NCBI GenBank assembly: GCA_007922305.1
Contig: ML677366.1
Coordinates: forward strand, 16,964,338 to 17,028,337
Origin: Dermatemys mawii
Taxonomy: Eukaryota > Chordata > Testudines > Dermatemydidae
Length of the DNA: 64,000 nt
Reading direction: 5' to 3'
Positions 1 to 11,540 of this stretch are shown piece by piece; position 1 is the first letter of the stretch, and every line of letters starts with the position of its first letter. A model generated the notes under the pieces. The model was not told the DNA's origin and did not search any database. It worked only from the letters and a program-made list of their open reading frames with translations. The translations under genes and the position numbers were made by a program.

Positions 1-920
1 AACAGATCTCCTTGTCACCAGTCAAAGCTGATGCCTGTCACTGCAGCATGTTCATAAATGCTGAACTAGAGAGAGTACCCAAACTGCTTTCTGGGACTCT
101 CATCAACTTAAAGCCATACCTCACCTCCTAAAGCACACCCACAAACTGCTCTCGCATTTTTAAAAAATTCAATAGCAAAGGAGAAAATTGCTACCATTTT
201 CTAATCAGCTCTGCCCACAGCCCCAGCTCCTTTTAAAAATGCTCAGATGAATTCCATCTACTCTATTCAATGAAAGTTCATCACCTCCTTCACAGATTAT
301 GTTATAAAATGCAGACTCACAGAGAATAAAATATATTGAAATCATCAGGTGTCGATGTTGATTGGGAAGCCATCACTTGGCTTACAAAAGAGCTTGTTAC
401 TTCCACTGGCTTTGGGAAGGTACCGCTTACCCTCTTCTCTTCATTTCACCGCCTTTTCTTTCCCTTTTCATACAGTCACTTCCTTATTTCATAACATTTC
501 TAGTACAATTGCCCAAAAGTATGTACTTCCCCATGAGTTCTCAGTTCCAGTTTGGATTCTTCTGGCATCATAAGACAACATTCTACTTTGTTGCTATGTG
601 ACCCCGCTGAGTTTCCGTAAGTTCTAGGTAAGGTCAGAAAACTGATTGTATTGCCCATCTGTTCACAATGTATCTTCCAATTCATAGCTGCCGGGGTGGG
701 AGAGTTCAATCTTGTTCCCACAGAGATGAATAGCAAAACTCCCATTGGCTTTAATGTACGTAGGACCCAGCCCTGGTTTGTTAGCCCAAACTTTTCCACC
801 TTGACAAAACTATTCCCTGCCTTCTGATTGAAGAATTATGCTGGTTGTTGTAAGTAGGAATTAAAACAGGGATGGGTCTTCAAACACCATTTTAGAGCAT
901 CTTAGCCTGTAGTTTACACT
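1..920. other. Intergenic DNA, no gene seen
   Basis: No exon-like segment with splice sites or recognisable protein was found on either strand. The short open frames here overlap one another and resemble nothing I know. Around 680-770 there is text like an old tetrapod interspersed repeat ('AAACTCCCATTGGCTTTAATG'-type), which recurs elsewhere in the window. Confidence 0.5.
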
Positions 921-924
921 CATG

Positions 925-1182
925 GCGGGGGTGGATATCAACCTAAGATATACAACTTCAGCTACAGGACCTAACGTATTTAGGTCGACTTACCATGGCT
1001 TCTTCACAGTGCTGAGTTGACCGCTGTTGCTCCTCCGTTGAACCTGCCTGCACCTCTCATGGCGGTGGAGTACTGGAGTCAATGGGAAAGCATTCGGGGA
1101 CTGATTTATCATGTCTAGACTAGATGCGATAAATCGACCCCCGAAAGATCCATCACTACCTGCTGATCTGGCGGATAATGCA
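925..1182. repeat. Turtle-type palindromic MITE
   Basis: This CG-containing block stands out from the AT-rich surroundings. Its right half has an internal hairpin: GATTTATC near 1100 faces GATAAATC near 1130 across a TCTAGAC core. From memory it matches a MITE-like family common in turtle genomes. It has decayed, because many CpGs appear as TG or CA. Boundaries are approximate and no target duplication was resolved. Confidence 0.6.
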
Positions 1183-1548
1183 GATCTGTTTTTTTAAAAC
1201 TTATTCAATTTACAATAAAACATTAACACCAAGAACCTGGCTAAAGATTCTGGCTTGCTGGCTAGGGAGCCCTTCTCCTCTGAATAAATCACAAAGGGTG
1301 ACACAAACACTGAACTTTGAGAAGTTCAAAATTCAGTGGAGATATGAATTTTGTAAATGATCTGTTATTTTGTAATGGACAGAACCAAAACCTTCAGATG
1401 TTGAAAATCTAGATCCAGATTTTGCAAGTTAATCCATCTTCTTCAAAAGGCATATGTAGTTGTAAATAAACATGCATCTTCTCAAATGAATACACACTTT
1501 GTTTATACAAAATTTTATTTACTTTTTAAATAGCTCAAAAAAACCAAG

Positions 1549-2829
1549 CTACCATTGACTTCCTTCATCTGCAAAAACTGCTCTGTTCAAATGTGCAAAA
1601 ACTGAGGGTTCACTGAAGTGAAATGCTTCATCATCAGGCAGAGATTTTGTGAACTCATCTAGAGCTCCTTTCCTAGAAGACTGGGACAGTTGCAGAGAAT
1701 ACAGAAGACAAGCATTGATACAATCAGTGTGGATGAGAAGCCAAAAGGCCTGCAGGCCAATTAATGGAGAAGCATCTTTTCCTTTGGATAATGGAAATAC
1801 TGCAGGCATTGTCCAGCCCTTCAGCTGATCTGCTGCTGAAGAATGTTCATAGATTCTATAGCCAACCATGAGTAGATTACATTCTAGAGATGATACATAC
1901 CCAGAGTTATGAAGGTCTTCCCGAAAGGTAGTAAACAGCAATCTTATATCACAGGCAGAACATTCCTCTTTTATTCTCTTAATGGAAGCAGAATTCTCCA
2001 GCTTCACAATGCATCTCTTATAGTAATAAGAAGTTTGAGAAGGACATAAATCAAGGGGATATTCTCCCCTCTCTCCGAGTAAGTAACTATTTAACAGACT
2101 ACATACAGATATTTCATATATACCCAGTTTCCACAGCCAGGTGCAAGTCACTATAGAACTGTGCACCAGTCATCTGCACTTAGCATTTTTTGACACACAG
2201 AGTCTGTGCACGTGTAGACCTTCTGGAAATTCCTTGTAAGCCTGGGTTGGAGTAGGTGGATTTTTTGAAACACCTTTGCATCAGCATCTTTCTGATTCAT
2301 CTCACACAGATGATGCAGAATGTCCTGATAGCATAGCCTGGAAAACTTTTCTACTCTAGTTTGGAAAGAAGCAACAGCCATGGGCTCTTGTGGACTTCCT
2401 TGGAAGTCTTCAGACAGGGCACATTGAAGAATAACGTCCATCCAAGCAAGAAGCTCCTTTCGTTGAACTGCCTTCCAAACTATCGGGCCCTATTAATCTC
2501 CTTCCTAACTTTATCCAGTCTAAAAATCATCTACCAGTAGTAAGTAGTACACACTCTTCATTAGCTTCTGATGACAGTTAGGCCCAGGTTTTGCATTAAA
2601 ATGTTCTACTTCCCTGAAAGCTGCTGCTTTCACTTTACTGGTCTTAAAAGCAATTAACTTGGCACAAAAATTCCCTGTCAGGCATCATTTTGACACCTTG
2701 ACACTCCTCAGGGACCCACTGCACCGCCTTGATTGTTACAAATGCAGTGTCCATATTCGGACCTGCATAGTATTGTTGCCCATGAATCAGGTCCCAACCT
2801 TTCAGCAGTGTCACAAAAGTTACTGCACA
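1549..2829 (-). pseudogene. Frameshifted coding-like region, protein unrecognised
   Basis: The minus strand reads as protein almost continuously, but in shifting frames. One frame ends at TAA 2644-2646, the next at TAG 2520-2522, then a short piece near 2525-2480, then 2441-2151, then 2166-1549. Each piece has coding-like composition, such as KGWDLIHGQQYY, VQRKELLAWMDVIL, LCYQDILHHLCEMNQ and IKEECSACDIRLLF. Each ends where the next frame takes over, which is the signature of small indels in a once intact exon or retrocopy. The last frame stops at 1549, and AATAAA lies about 30 bases downstream at 1513-1518. I do not recognise the family. The intact exons of the two neighbouring genes argue against poor sequence quality. 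A single large exon of a decayed gene and a processed copy are both possible. Confidence 0.5.
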
Positions 2830-3264
2830 TTTATACTAACTGTAAACCACAGTAACAGATATTTATTGAAAGAATCGTGTGCATCCATTGACTCCCAACC
2901 ATACAAATAATGACTAAGCTAGTTAAGACACCGTACACACCACAGGATCAAGCATGAGCCCTAGAATTCATCAACAAAAGAGCAAATCCAAACAAAGAGG
3001 GGGCAAAAAACCCCTTCATACTGAGTAATAAATGGTCATCTAGTTAATCCACAAGGTATCACTATGACAGTTTCATTCTTTCTTATACAATTCATAAATA
3101 TCTGACAAAACTTGGCACTTTCTAGTAACATGAGAGGCGTAACTATTTCATGTGTATCCATTGTGCTAGAGGCTGAACAAGACCTAGGAAGAGCTGGTCC
3201 CTGTATCAAAGAGCTGTCTGTGTCTCATGTTAGCAGTATCTGGTCACTGACTCTTCTTAGAGAA

Positions 3265-3510
3265 TGGCTGCACTGCAGCTGGGAGTGAGCTTCCCAGCCT
3301 GTATAGGCAGACTCCTACTAATAGGGCTGGTGCCTGCTAAAAATAGCAGCATGGATGTTGCTGGGTCTGAGCTCTGGTGGCTAACCCGAGCCTCTTGGTG
3401 CAGCAACATTCACACTATTTTTTAGCATGCTAGCTCAAGTGCCACTTGTGCAAGTCTGTCTACCCAGGCTTCTTCCTTGCGGCAGTATAGACATTCAGGC
3501 AGAGGGCAGG
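3265..3510. repeat. Palindromic turtle-type MITE
   Basis: Two inverted arms are visible. GCTAAAAATAGCAGCATG near 3338 is mirrored by a run ending ACTATTTTTTAGC near 3425, and GTTGCTG is mirrored by CAGCAAC. Outer parts carry CTGCAGCTGGGAG on the left and a TAGACAT-type end on the right. The layout and text match a palindromic non-autonomous DNA transposon that I know from turtle sequence. Confidence 0.6.
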
Positions 3511-4214
3511 AAGGGCAGGCATTGGCTTATCTTGGCTATTTATGATAGCTCAGTTTTTTCTGTGTCAGATGATATTCCCTTCCTATTTTTTTTAATATGA
3601 TGGTAGCACATAACCCCAGTCAAGGCTCAGGGTCCCACTGCAACAATAAAAGACGACGACTGCCCAGACAGCTTACAGTCTAGGTATCAGATAAAAGAGG
3701 ATAGGTGGATGAAACAAAAGTAGGGCAGGGATTCTCCGCCTTTCATACCCCGTGACCAGGGTCCTAGTCGGAGCCAGCTGTGGTCACTCAATTAGGGTGA
3801 ACTGCAAAGAATGGGGCAGCCAAACCCCAAAAAGCTGGTGGATATTCCAATACTTAGAATTACCAAACCAGCATAAAACAGCTTCATTATGTTGTTACTG
3901 GTTACTCAAAAGTCCAGACAACACAGTTCCCTTACACAGTGATCCAACCTCAGGCCTCCATCCACGTATTAACATCAAATATGATGACAATTTCTCTAAA
4001 GCTCATCATATAAAACAAAACGTTCTGCCAAGCCCAAAGGATCGGACACGTTACCTCCCAGGTTAATGAATGGTTCAGATCTTACGGTTCTGTGAACTCC
4101 TAGCAGGCCTGACACACTTATTACACCTAATGCACTACTGTCATCGTATTTATCTGTAAACCTGTCACATGTAGGATCAAATAAAAGCTAGTGACATACG
4201 GTCAATAATATCAT

Positions 4215-4625
4215 TGCGTGATATAGGTATGGATGGCGTGTATGAATGCTCACTGGGGGCCATCACCGTCTGAACACCTGTGGGTCAACCTGACTCTTGA
4301 GACGAAGACTTTTGGGGAATACAAGGAAAATAAAAAGGGCTTCTCATTCCCCATCACTTAGGGAACAAAGAGGTCAGTGCTCCCCAGCTATGAGTGTTGG
4401 TGATGCTGAAAATGGGACTGTAGAGGTGAGAAAACTGCTTCAGACAAAACTTGGAGCCTGCTAAGGCTACGTGTAAGTTCTTAGACGTGTTATTCTTTTG
4501 TTCGATTTGTTACCAGTTTCTGTGTCCACGAGCTCTCCTTAGTATCACTTAAATCTCTGTCTTTATTAATAAACTTCTCTTTGGTTTATTATAAATTCCA
4601 CTCAGTGCTGTGCTACTAAGGCAAG
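4215..4625 (+). mobile_element. LTR-like retroelement fragment
   Basis: The right part reads like the R/U5 portion of a turtle LTR. It has a CT-rich stretch, then TTAATAAA near 4565 as a poly(A) signal, a T-rich stretch, and an end close to CAGTGCTGTG. No coding region or second LTR was found nearby, so it is probably a solo or partial LTR. Both boundaries are uncertain. Confidence 0.4.
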
Positions 4626-4629
4626 GTGG

Positions 4630-7600
4630 GCATCCTTCACTGAGCCAGCAGATTGGTTTTTCTGTCTCTTTGAGACTGTGGACTTGGCATTCTGTGGGCA
4701 TCCAGTGAGAGAGGCTGGCTGCTGCAGCACAATGCTCTTCCAGAGGGTTTGGAAAATAGGTGCACTACAAGTTCCCTGCACGGCAAGGAAAGGTCTGGAA
4801 GAGTCCGGAGGAGTTTGTTGGAAGCTGACACCCAGTCTAGTTGCAGCAAATCTCCCTGTTGCTTAGGCAGAAGGGCAACAAGGTGACTTACCATTCTGGA
4901 CAACCCAAGAAAATGTCACAAGGACACTAAGTAGAAAGAAGAGTTACTACGTGGAAGATAAATAATGAGGTTATAAGAAGAGTCACTTCTCAGCTGCTGG
5001 CAAGTAGGGCCAGGATTGAGCCTAAGGGACACTCAGAATGCGATGTCAGATTCAAGGAAAGAAGTCAAAGTAAATTCTGGTAGTTGAATTCCAACAGCTT
5101 CAAAATCTTTCATGAAGTGAACCTCCAGTCTGTTTCATTTTATTGGGAGTTGTGTTGTTGTGTGATCAAACTGCACAAGAACCCCCCGACCCCTCTCCTC
5201 CCCTCCAAAAATGACATGAAAGCCATCTCTTTACAGGGTTATGTAGCTGTTCCTACAAAAACCTTAACTAATAGGAAAACTGCTCCTAACAATGGGTCTA
5301 TTTACCCTCACATAAATCACAGATCCCTTCAGAGTGCTGTTAAGTTTTTTTTTGTTGTTGTTGCTGTTTCTGTTTTGTTTTAAACACAAAAGCAGAAATG
5401 AAAGATATGCTGAATTATCTGACCTGAGAATAAGTATTTTGAAGTGTGAAAAAATGTGCTAGGCCCTTATCAGAACAACATGTTAAAAAGGGACGCCTTC
5501 TCTTGGATTGGTAAAATAAACATTGCAATTTGTTGTGAGATTTGTTTGAATGCAGAGAATGTATCATGAGGATTGATTCTTTCAGTTAATTTGGAGATAT
5601 TGTTTAAAAATGCCAGGATTTGATGTTTATTTAACAGCCTAAAAACCATTAATCTTTGCAGCCAGAAGTCTGAGTGCAGTTTCAAGCAACCATTTATGTA
5701 AGGTTATTCTTTGCTAAACAAATTTTTTGTTTTGTCTGTTTTGGTTTTGCTTTCTTCATACTAGAACTGGTTTCCTGAATTGCACAAGACTGCATTTGTA
5801 TTATGGAAGTTAGTTTGCTGGTGATGTAGAGTTCCATTTCCTGCTTTGTGACCCAGCGATTTCTATATCTTTAAGCAAATGGAGGAAAACTGTACCAATC
5901 AGTCCCATATGAACATCACTTCACACTGCATGAAAGAGGGCTCTGTAATAACGATGGACTTTTCCAGAGCACATTTACCAGTGCACCCAAAGTGCACTTC
6001 CTTTAGGTGTCAACTGAATGGCACAGGCTATACAGCAATTGTTCTTGGGAACCAAAGGAGTGATGCTTCAGGTAGCTCAATGCCTTACTGTTAGACAACT
6101 CAAGCACAGTCAGTCAGGGGACAGCCACCTGGGAAGATACCTGAATCAAGAACACCTCAGCATAAAGGAGAATTTTGCAAGTTAATACCAGATTTGTACA
6201 GGATAAGCTAGAGGGGAGTGTATCTGTGCTCTGCAATTGATTGGGCTGGGAAACGTATTGAGAGAGGAAACAATGCGCTGGACACCTAGTGCTCATCCAG
6301 GAGCTTAGTTTGTAAAGATCTATAGCAGTGTTCATTGCTGCTGCTCCTGACACTAGATAAGTAGACACTGCATATTACTTAAGAGAAAGCCTGTCGTCTT
6401 GTAGCTTAGTAAGGGACATTGAAATGAATATATAAAGACCCATCCGTTCCAAGATTCTGTGACTAGCACAATTTGCCACAAATTTCACTGCCTGCCACAG
6501 TCTTGTGCTTCAGAATCCAAGGTTTTAGTTAAAAAAAAAATAATTCAGCCCTCATGGTTGTGAAGAAAATATTGAAAAACATGAATAAAGTGTAACTGAG
6601 GCAAATGTTGCTTTCCTGAGCCTGCAGGCAGTTAGAAGCAATAGCTCCAAGAGCTGTGAATTTCATCACTGATTTCAATGGATTAATGCAGTGATGACAA
6701 TTTAAATATTAACACTTAGTGATCTATCATTGCTGATCACTCTTCATTTTAGCAAGAACATACACCTAATATTCTTATTAAACAACTCCAAACTGTCTCC
6801 CAAATGCCAAAACTCCCAACATACATGTCCTTTCCCAGTTGCCAAAATATACAGCTTGCTCCCAGTGGCTTATATGATGCAAATCTGAATTGTCAGGATG
6901 TAAGTCTACATGATACTGAAATAAGAAATAGGGGTAAGGAGAGTGTAAAACGAAACAGAATTTAATATCAGGATAAATAGGAGCTACTGATCCTACTATA
7001 TTATTCACCTTCACATTTAACTACTTTAAAAGCACTTTCTGAAATTTATCTGGAGCTGCTACATAATTTTGAGTCTGCCACACCAGAATGCGGCAGAATC
7101 CAGAAGATCTGCCACAGAATTCTGGTCCAGTTTACTGAAGTATGCTCATGCCTTGGCTATGTAGAGTAAAAGGTGGTTCTTTTTAACAGCATTTTGTGGA
7201 TTTCTTACTCAGCAGTCCTAGAAAATGTACTCTCTACAATTATGCCATATGTAAATATTCTGGAGAGTTCTGTCACCAGTTTTAAACAAATCAGAAGATT
7301 TTAAAAAAAATTAAATTAGACTAAAATATGCAGTTCTCTGGTTGCTTGTGGTATTTGGTGATCTTGATGGGAACAATTTTAAGATACAAAAGGCACCTGG
7401 GTCCCTAACTGGCTCTTCCATCTTAATGTCCCACCTGCAGGCTGTGCTTTTGGAAATGAGAAATTTCATTTAGGACTGTAACTACTGACATATGAACTTG
7501 TAAAACAACCAACATTGGACGTCACTTCAGGGAGAGAGATTAAAAGATTTCCCATATCTGTAAATGGAAAAACCTGTTGCACAATAGCTCTTAAGTCCAT

Positions 7601-7980
7601 GAACAACTTGAACTTGCATTCCTGGTTATGCAAACATACTAGAGAGAAGGCTTCATTAGATATCCAACAAATCTGACTGCCCTAGCAAAAGGTTCTCTAA
7701 TTGCCTGCAGTGCTTTGATTTAAGTTAAGCATGGCCATGTAGCATCTCAGCGTTCAGGGAATCTATGATGGAGCCTTCCACTCTCAGCGACAACCACAGT
7801 TCAGTGTGTCTCTTTCTCCCATTATCTGTGATTACCCTTTTAATCTCCTCCCACTGAACTAAAACTACATTAATCTTCTGACAGCAGTGCATAGTATAGG
7901 AATGCTTTATGTAATATAGGAGTTCAAGCAGAAATTAGGGTAAAGAAAAGTTAAGGAAAAAAACTCAGGTGAAAATTAAA
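4630..7980. other. Intergenic DNA, no gene seen
   Basis: I found no convincing exon, RNA gene or well-bounded repeat. Open frames here are short and overlap on both strands. A T/G-rich simple stretch lies at about 5345-5385. Confidence 0.5.
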
Positions 7981-8000
7981 TTGCAAAGAACTCATTTCTC

Positions 8001-8006
8001 TTTATT
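8001..8006 (-). terminator. Poly(A) signal of the selenoprotein gene
   Basis: AATAAA on the minus strand lies about 165 bases past the TAG stop and just beyond the SECIS hairpin. The predicted mRNA end is near 7980-7990, giving a short 3' UTR of about 185 bases. Confidence 0.7.
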
Positions 8007-8042
8007 GTAGTTCAGTAAGACACACTCGAGCTCTGCATCCCA

Positions 8043-8119
8043 GGGAACAGTTTCTTAGGCTTTTTTCCTGATTTTTATCATCTTTTTGACAAAAACAGTC
8101 ATTAAAAGAATCTGTTCCC
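8043..8119 (-). promoter_or_regulatory. SECIS element (selenocysteine insertion)
   Basis: This 3' UTR hairpin directs UGA recoding to selenocysteine through SBP2 and the Sec-specific elongation factor. Helix I pairs GGGAACAG (8119-8112) with CTGTTCCC (8050-8043), extended by TTCTT with AAGAA. After an internal loop comes the quartet ATGA at 8102-8099. Helix II pairs CTGTTTTTGTC (8098-8088) with GATAAAAATCAG, with one bulged T and one G-U. An A-rich apical loop starts with AA 11 nt after ATGA. GGA follows helix II on the 3' side to complete the tandem G-A quartet. All expected SECIS parts are present at the expected spacing. The element starts about 50 nt after the stop codon. Confidence 0.87.
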
Positions 8120-8169
8120 AACTTGGAATCCAGGTGCCATTTCCAGTGGTTTAAATTCCATTGATCTTT

Positions 8170-8253
8170 CTACTGAAGGATGCAAATTTTTTTGCTCCTG
8201 ATGATCTTCTCACAGCTTCCTCCATCCTTAATTTTTTTGACTGCTTCCACAAT
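8170..8253 (-). CDS. SELENOW2: SelW2-like exon 4 (C-terminus, stop)
   Basis: The acceptor TTTTTAG precedes ATTGTGGAAGC. The exon encodes IVEAVKKIKDGG through CEKIIRSKKICILQ, then TAG at 8172-8170. The last four residues C-I-L-Q form a CaaX box. Gln at the last position would favour farnesylation by the usual rules. Confidence 0.9.
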   Translation of the reverse strand: MVEAVKKIKDGGSCEKIIRSKKICILQ

Positions 8254-11200
8254 CTAAAAATCAAACCAAGACAGTAATACATCAGAATCAAAACTGCTCT
8301 AGTTTTAGTGATGGGGTGGGAAGCCCCCCCCACAGCATCAGGCAGGAAGGAGTTAATAAACTGCCTGAGTCCCAGAAATTAGATTAACCCCGGTTCGATT
8401 TACTGAAGTTCCTTTGGAGTTAAGATATCTGTGAATATTCTAAAACCTTGCTCTCCATTTGGATTCCAGGGACTTTTCCCACCATTACTATCTAATCTAC
8501 CTGCTTATGCACTTAGCTGTCCTAATCTTGGCCACCTCTCCCCTCACTGTGATGGAATCCTCTTGAAGACACTTCTGGTTCAGTGTAACAGCACACAGTT
8601 TTGACAGCTTAATGCATCAAGTGCTAAGTAGCAGCACTATTTTTAAAATCTCACCTGATACAACATCCTTTTCTCTTCAGCCTGGGATTAATGTGTACAC
8701 AGCATTTTGAGATGTATGCATAATAAAAATAATGACTTATTGTGATTGGCCAGGAGCCAATTGGAGCTAGCTACTAAGCTGAATGCTACACGTACGGGTG
8801 GGAATGGCAGTGAGAAAAGCACATGGTGTAGCTGACACTGGGAAGGAGGCTGTGCACAGGCTATGGTGGGTGTGAAGTAACTGCCAGGGGGAAGGAGACA
8901 ACTCTGCTGAAAGGGAGGAAAAAGCAGCCTCCAACATCTGGTTTGAGGAGATTGGCTGCTCAGTTGAAACAGGGGTGTGGAACAGGAAAAGGCCTGCTTC
9001 TGCCTGGTAACATCTTTTAGGGGTGGCCACCAGTGCTTGTCAAAAGCATTGGAATTTACATATGGTAACACTCCCAGAAAGGATGGGCTGCCATTGGCTA
9101 AGGGCTGCTGACACCCACGTATGCAGGACTATGACTAACCCTTCTAGCTTCCACCCACAATCTGGGCCCTTTATCTGTGACTATATATTTTTTTTTTTTT
9201 TTGAAACAGTCAGTCAAGCTGCTGCCTCTCTGTCGGGTGATGCACAGGCACATTTGCTATCTGAGACTGTAGTACGCAGTCTAATACCAACATTCAGAAC
9301 TTACATCTTCTGAGAAAGGAAAGCCAGAGGTTTCGATCTTAGAAAATATCAGCTTGCCATTTATCTTCACTTCAAAGCTTCCTGCAAGAGAGAGATTTTC
9401 AGGTCCTATTCTAACATTTGCTGGGCCCATTTCTATTTAATAATGGTCTACCCTCAATTGAAACCCCACCTCCCTGCCCAAAGTTTTGGGGAAAAATCAG
9501 CTTTTTGCACGTGAATCTGAACTCTGGGTTGGACCCTATCTTTTATACTATTAATATATTTTCCATATGACCAGCATAGTTTGCATATTAACATACTAAT
9601 GATGATGCAGCATTCTGGCATAAACAGCAAAAGGCAGGATCAGGACTTCCCTATGATTAATTTACAGTGTAACCGAAATTCCAATTGACGATAATGTTTA
9701 TACATTTTCTACAAGTCTTAGTAGCACTTAGTACTACTAATAAAACCTGTGTATTGTTGTAATCTTACCTTTCCTGCCCACTTCATCTGAAATCTCCGCA
9801 TCAGGAACTTGCTCCTTGATTTTCTTGGCAAGCTCCTGATAACGGGCTGCATACCCTCATCCTCCACTATAAAACCAAAGAGATAAAAATGGTTTAGCAT
9901 CTATAAATTGCTAATTAGCTTTAGGTTGGCAGTTATGGACTAAGGATTCACAGAATACACAGATACGTGAAATTCCTAACGTAAATTTACGAAGTGAAAT
10001 CCTGGCCCAATTGAAGTCAGTGGCAAAACTTGCATCAAATTCAATGGGTCTAGGATTTTACCTAAGTCTTTTCTTACAGTGAGATTATCATCTATGATCA
10101 GTCACACACTAGGATCAGCAATGTTGCTGTGCTACTAAACAACAACACTACTAAACTGATTTGGGAATTTCTAGTGCTGTATTTCTCCAGGGAGACACTT
10201 CTGTAATCACAGACTGGTGATTACAAACCTGCAAGTTTACCAGTAACCTGTAGGTCAAGTTTCCTTTATTGTTGCAAGCTGATATGTGCTAACTAGCCAA
10301 TTAGTACAGCCCCTCTCAGATATTTCTTAAAACTACTTATATATTCCGCTCTGGTTAGGTTAAGTTTTACTTTTAAAGGGTGTGGGCAATTTGTATTTTA
10401 ACACATTCACCAAGTTTCTTGGAAACAGAGACTGCTTCATAAAAGGAGGAAATCTTACATATGTTTCCAAACTGGTCTTCTGGAATTTGCATATGAGCCT
10501 TCTTTTGTAGTGACCAATTTAAGAGGTTTTCTGATTGCCTGTTCCAATTCAAGAGTCATTGCTGGCTTAAGTTTTCTAAATTTTTGTGATTCTAGTCTAA
10601 CAGAGGCAGAGATCTTAATATAGCAACGATGTTGCTCCTACTGCAACTTCTTGGGCAGGTTGGTTATGGTTACTTTGTAATTGCCACTAATTTAGGGCAG
10701 TCTATTTCTGAGGTTCTCAAGAACCTCTCCCAAACAAGACATGCAAGAGAAGAGTTACCAAGGCAAGAATATGATGAGATAGACAAGAACAAGGACAATA
10801 CAAAAAATGGGCAGAGGGAAGAGAAATGGAAAAGGGAAGGTGTTATTTTTAAACCATGTAGGACACACAAATATAATAATTAGCATTAGCAGATCTGTTA
10901 ACAAGTGATGTACCTACTAACTTTGATTCATCTTTGGAACACTTCTGCTGATAGTTAAGCACTATTAAAGTTAAAGTTAACTATTAATAGTTAAGCACTA
11001 TTAAAGTCATGAAATGATTTGGGAGTAAGGGGCAGAGCAGGATTTTAATTCAGCATTTCCTGACTCCCATTCCTGTTTTTATTCCTGCAGCCCACACTGA
11101 CACCACCTAAATTTACATCAATCAAGCATGCAACATTATAGTGTAATTCTGGAGCTATGCATGGTGACATGTTTTATTCAGCTTCTGCGTTCCACAAAAA

Positions 11201-11442
11201 AAGTATAGCCCTTTTATATAGTCAAACCCACTGTTAGTCATACTATATTCGCACAACGACTCATGGCAGCCGTAAAAACAAGGCATAGGGCAGAAGCAGA
11301 AATTAAGAGCAATACTGAAAGTTACTGTAGATTAAAAACTTTAAAATATGATTTTGTTCCTTGTACAAACTAGCAAAAGTCTATTTTACATTATTCTCAA
11401 TAAACAGCTGCAAATTATATATATAAAATTATATTTTTTTTA

Positions 11443-11540
<98 letters not shown>

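Noticed and set aside
9718..9900. 60-codon Met-initiated minus-strand frame over the selenoprotein exon 2
   Set aside because: It is the wrong frame; the SelW frame with TGA has matching neighbours on both sides, while this one has none.
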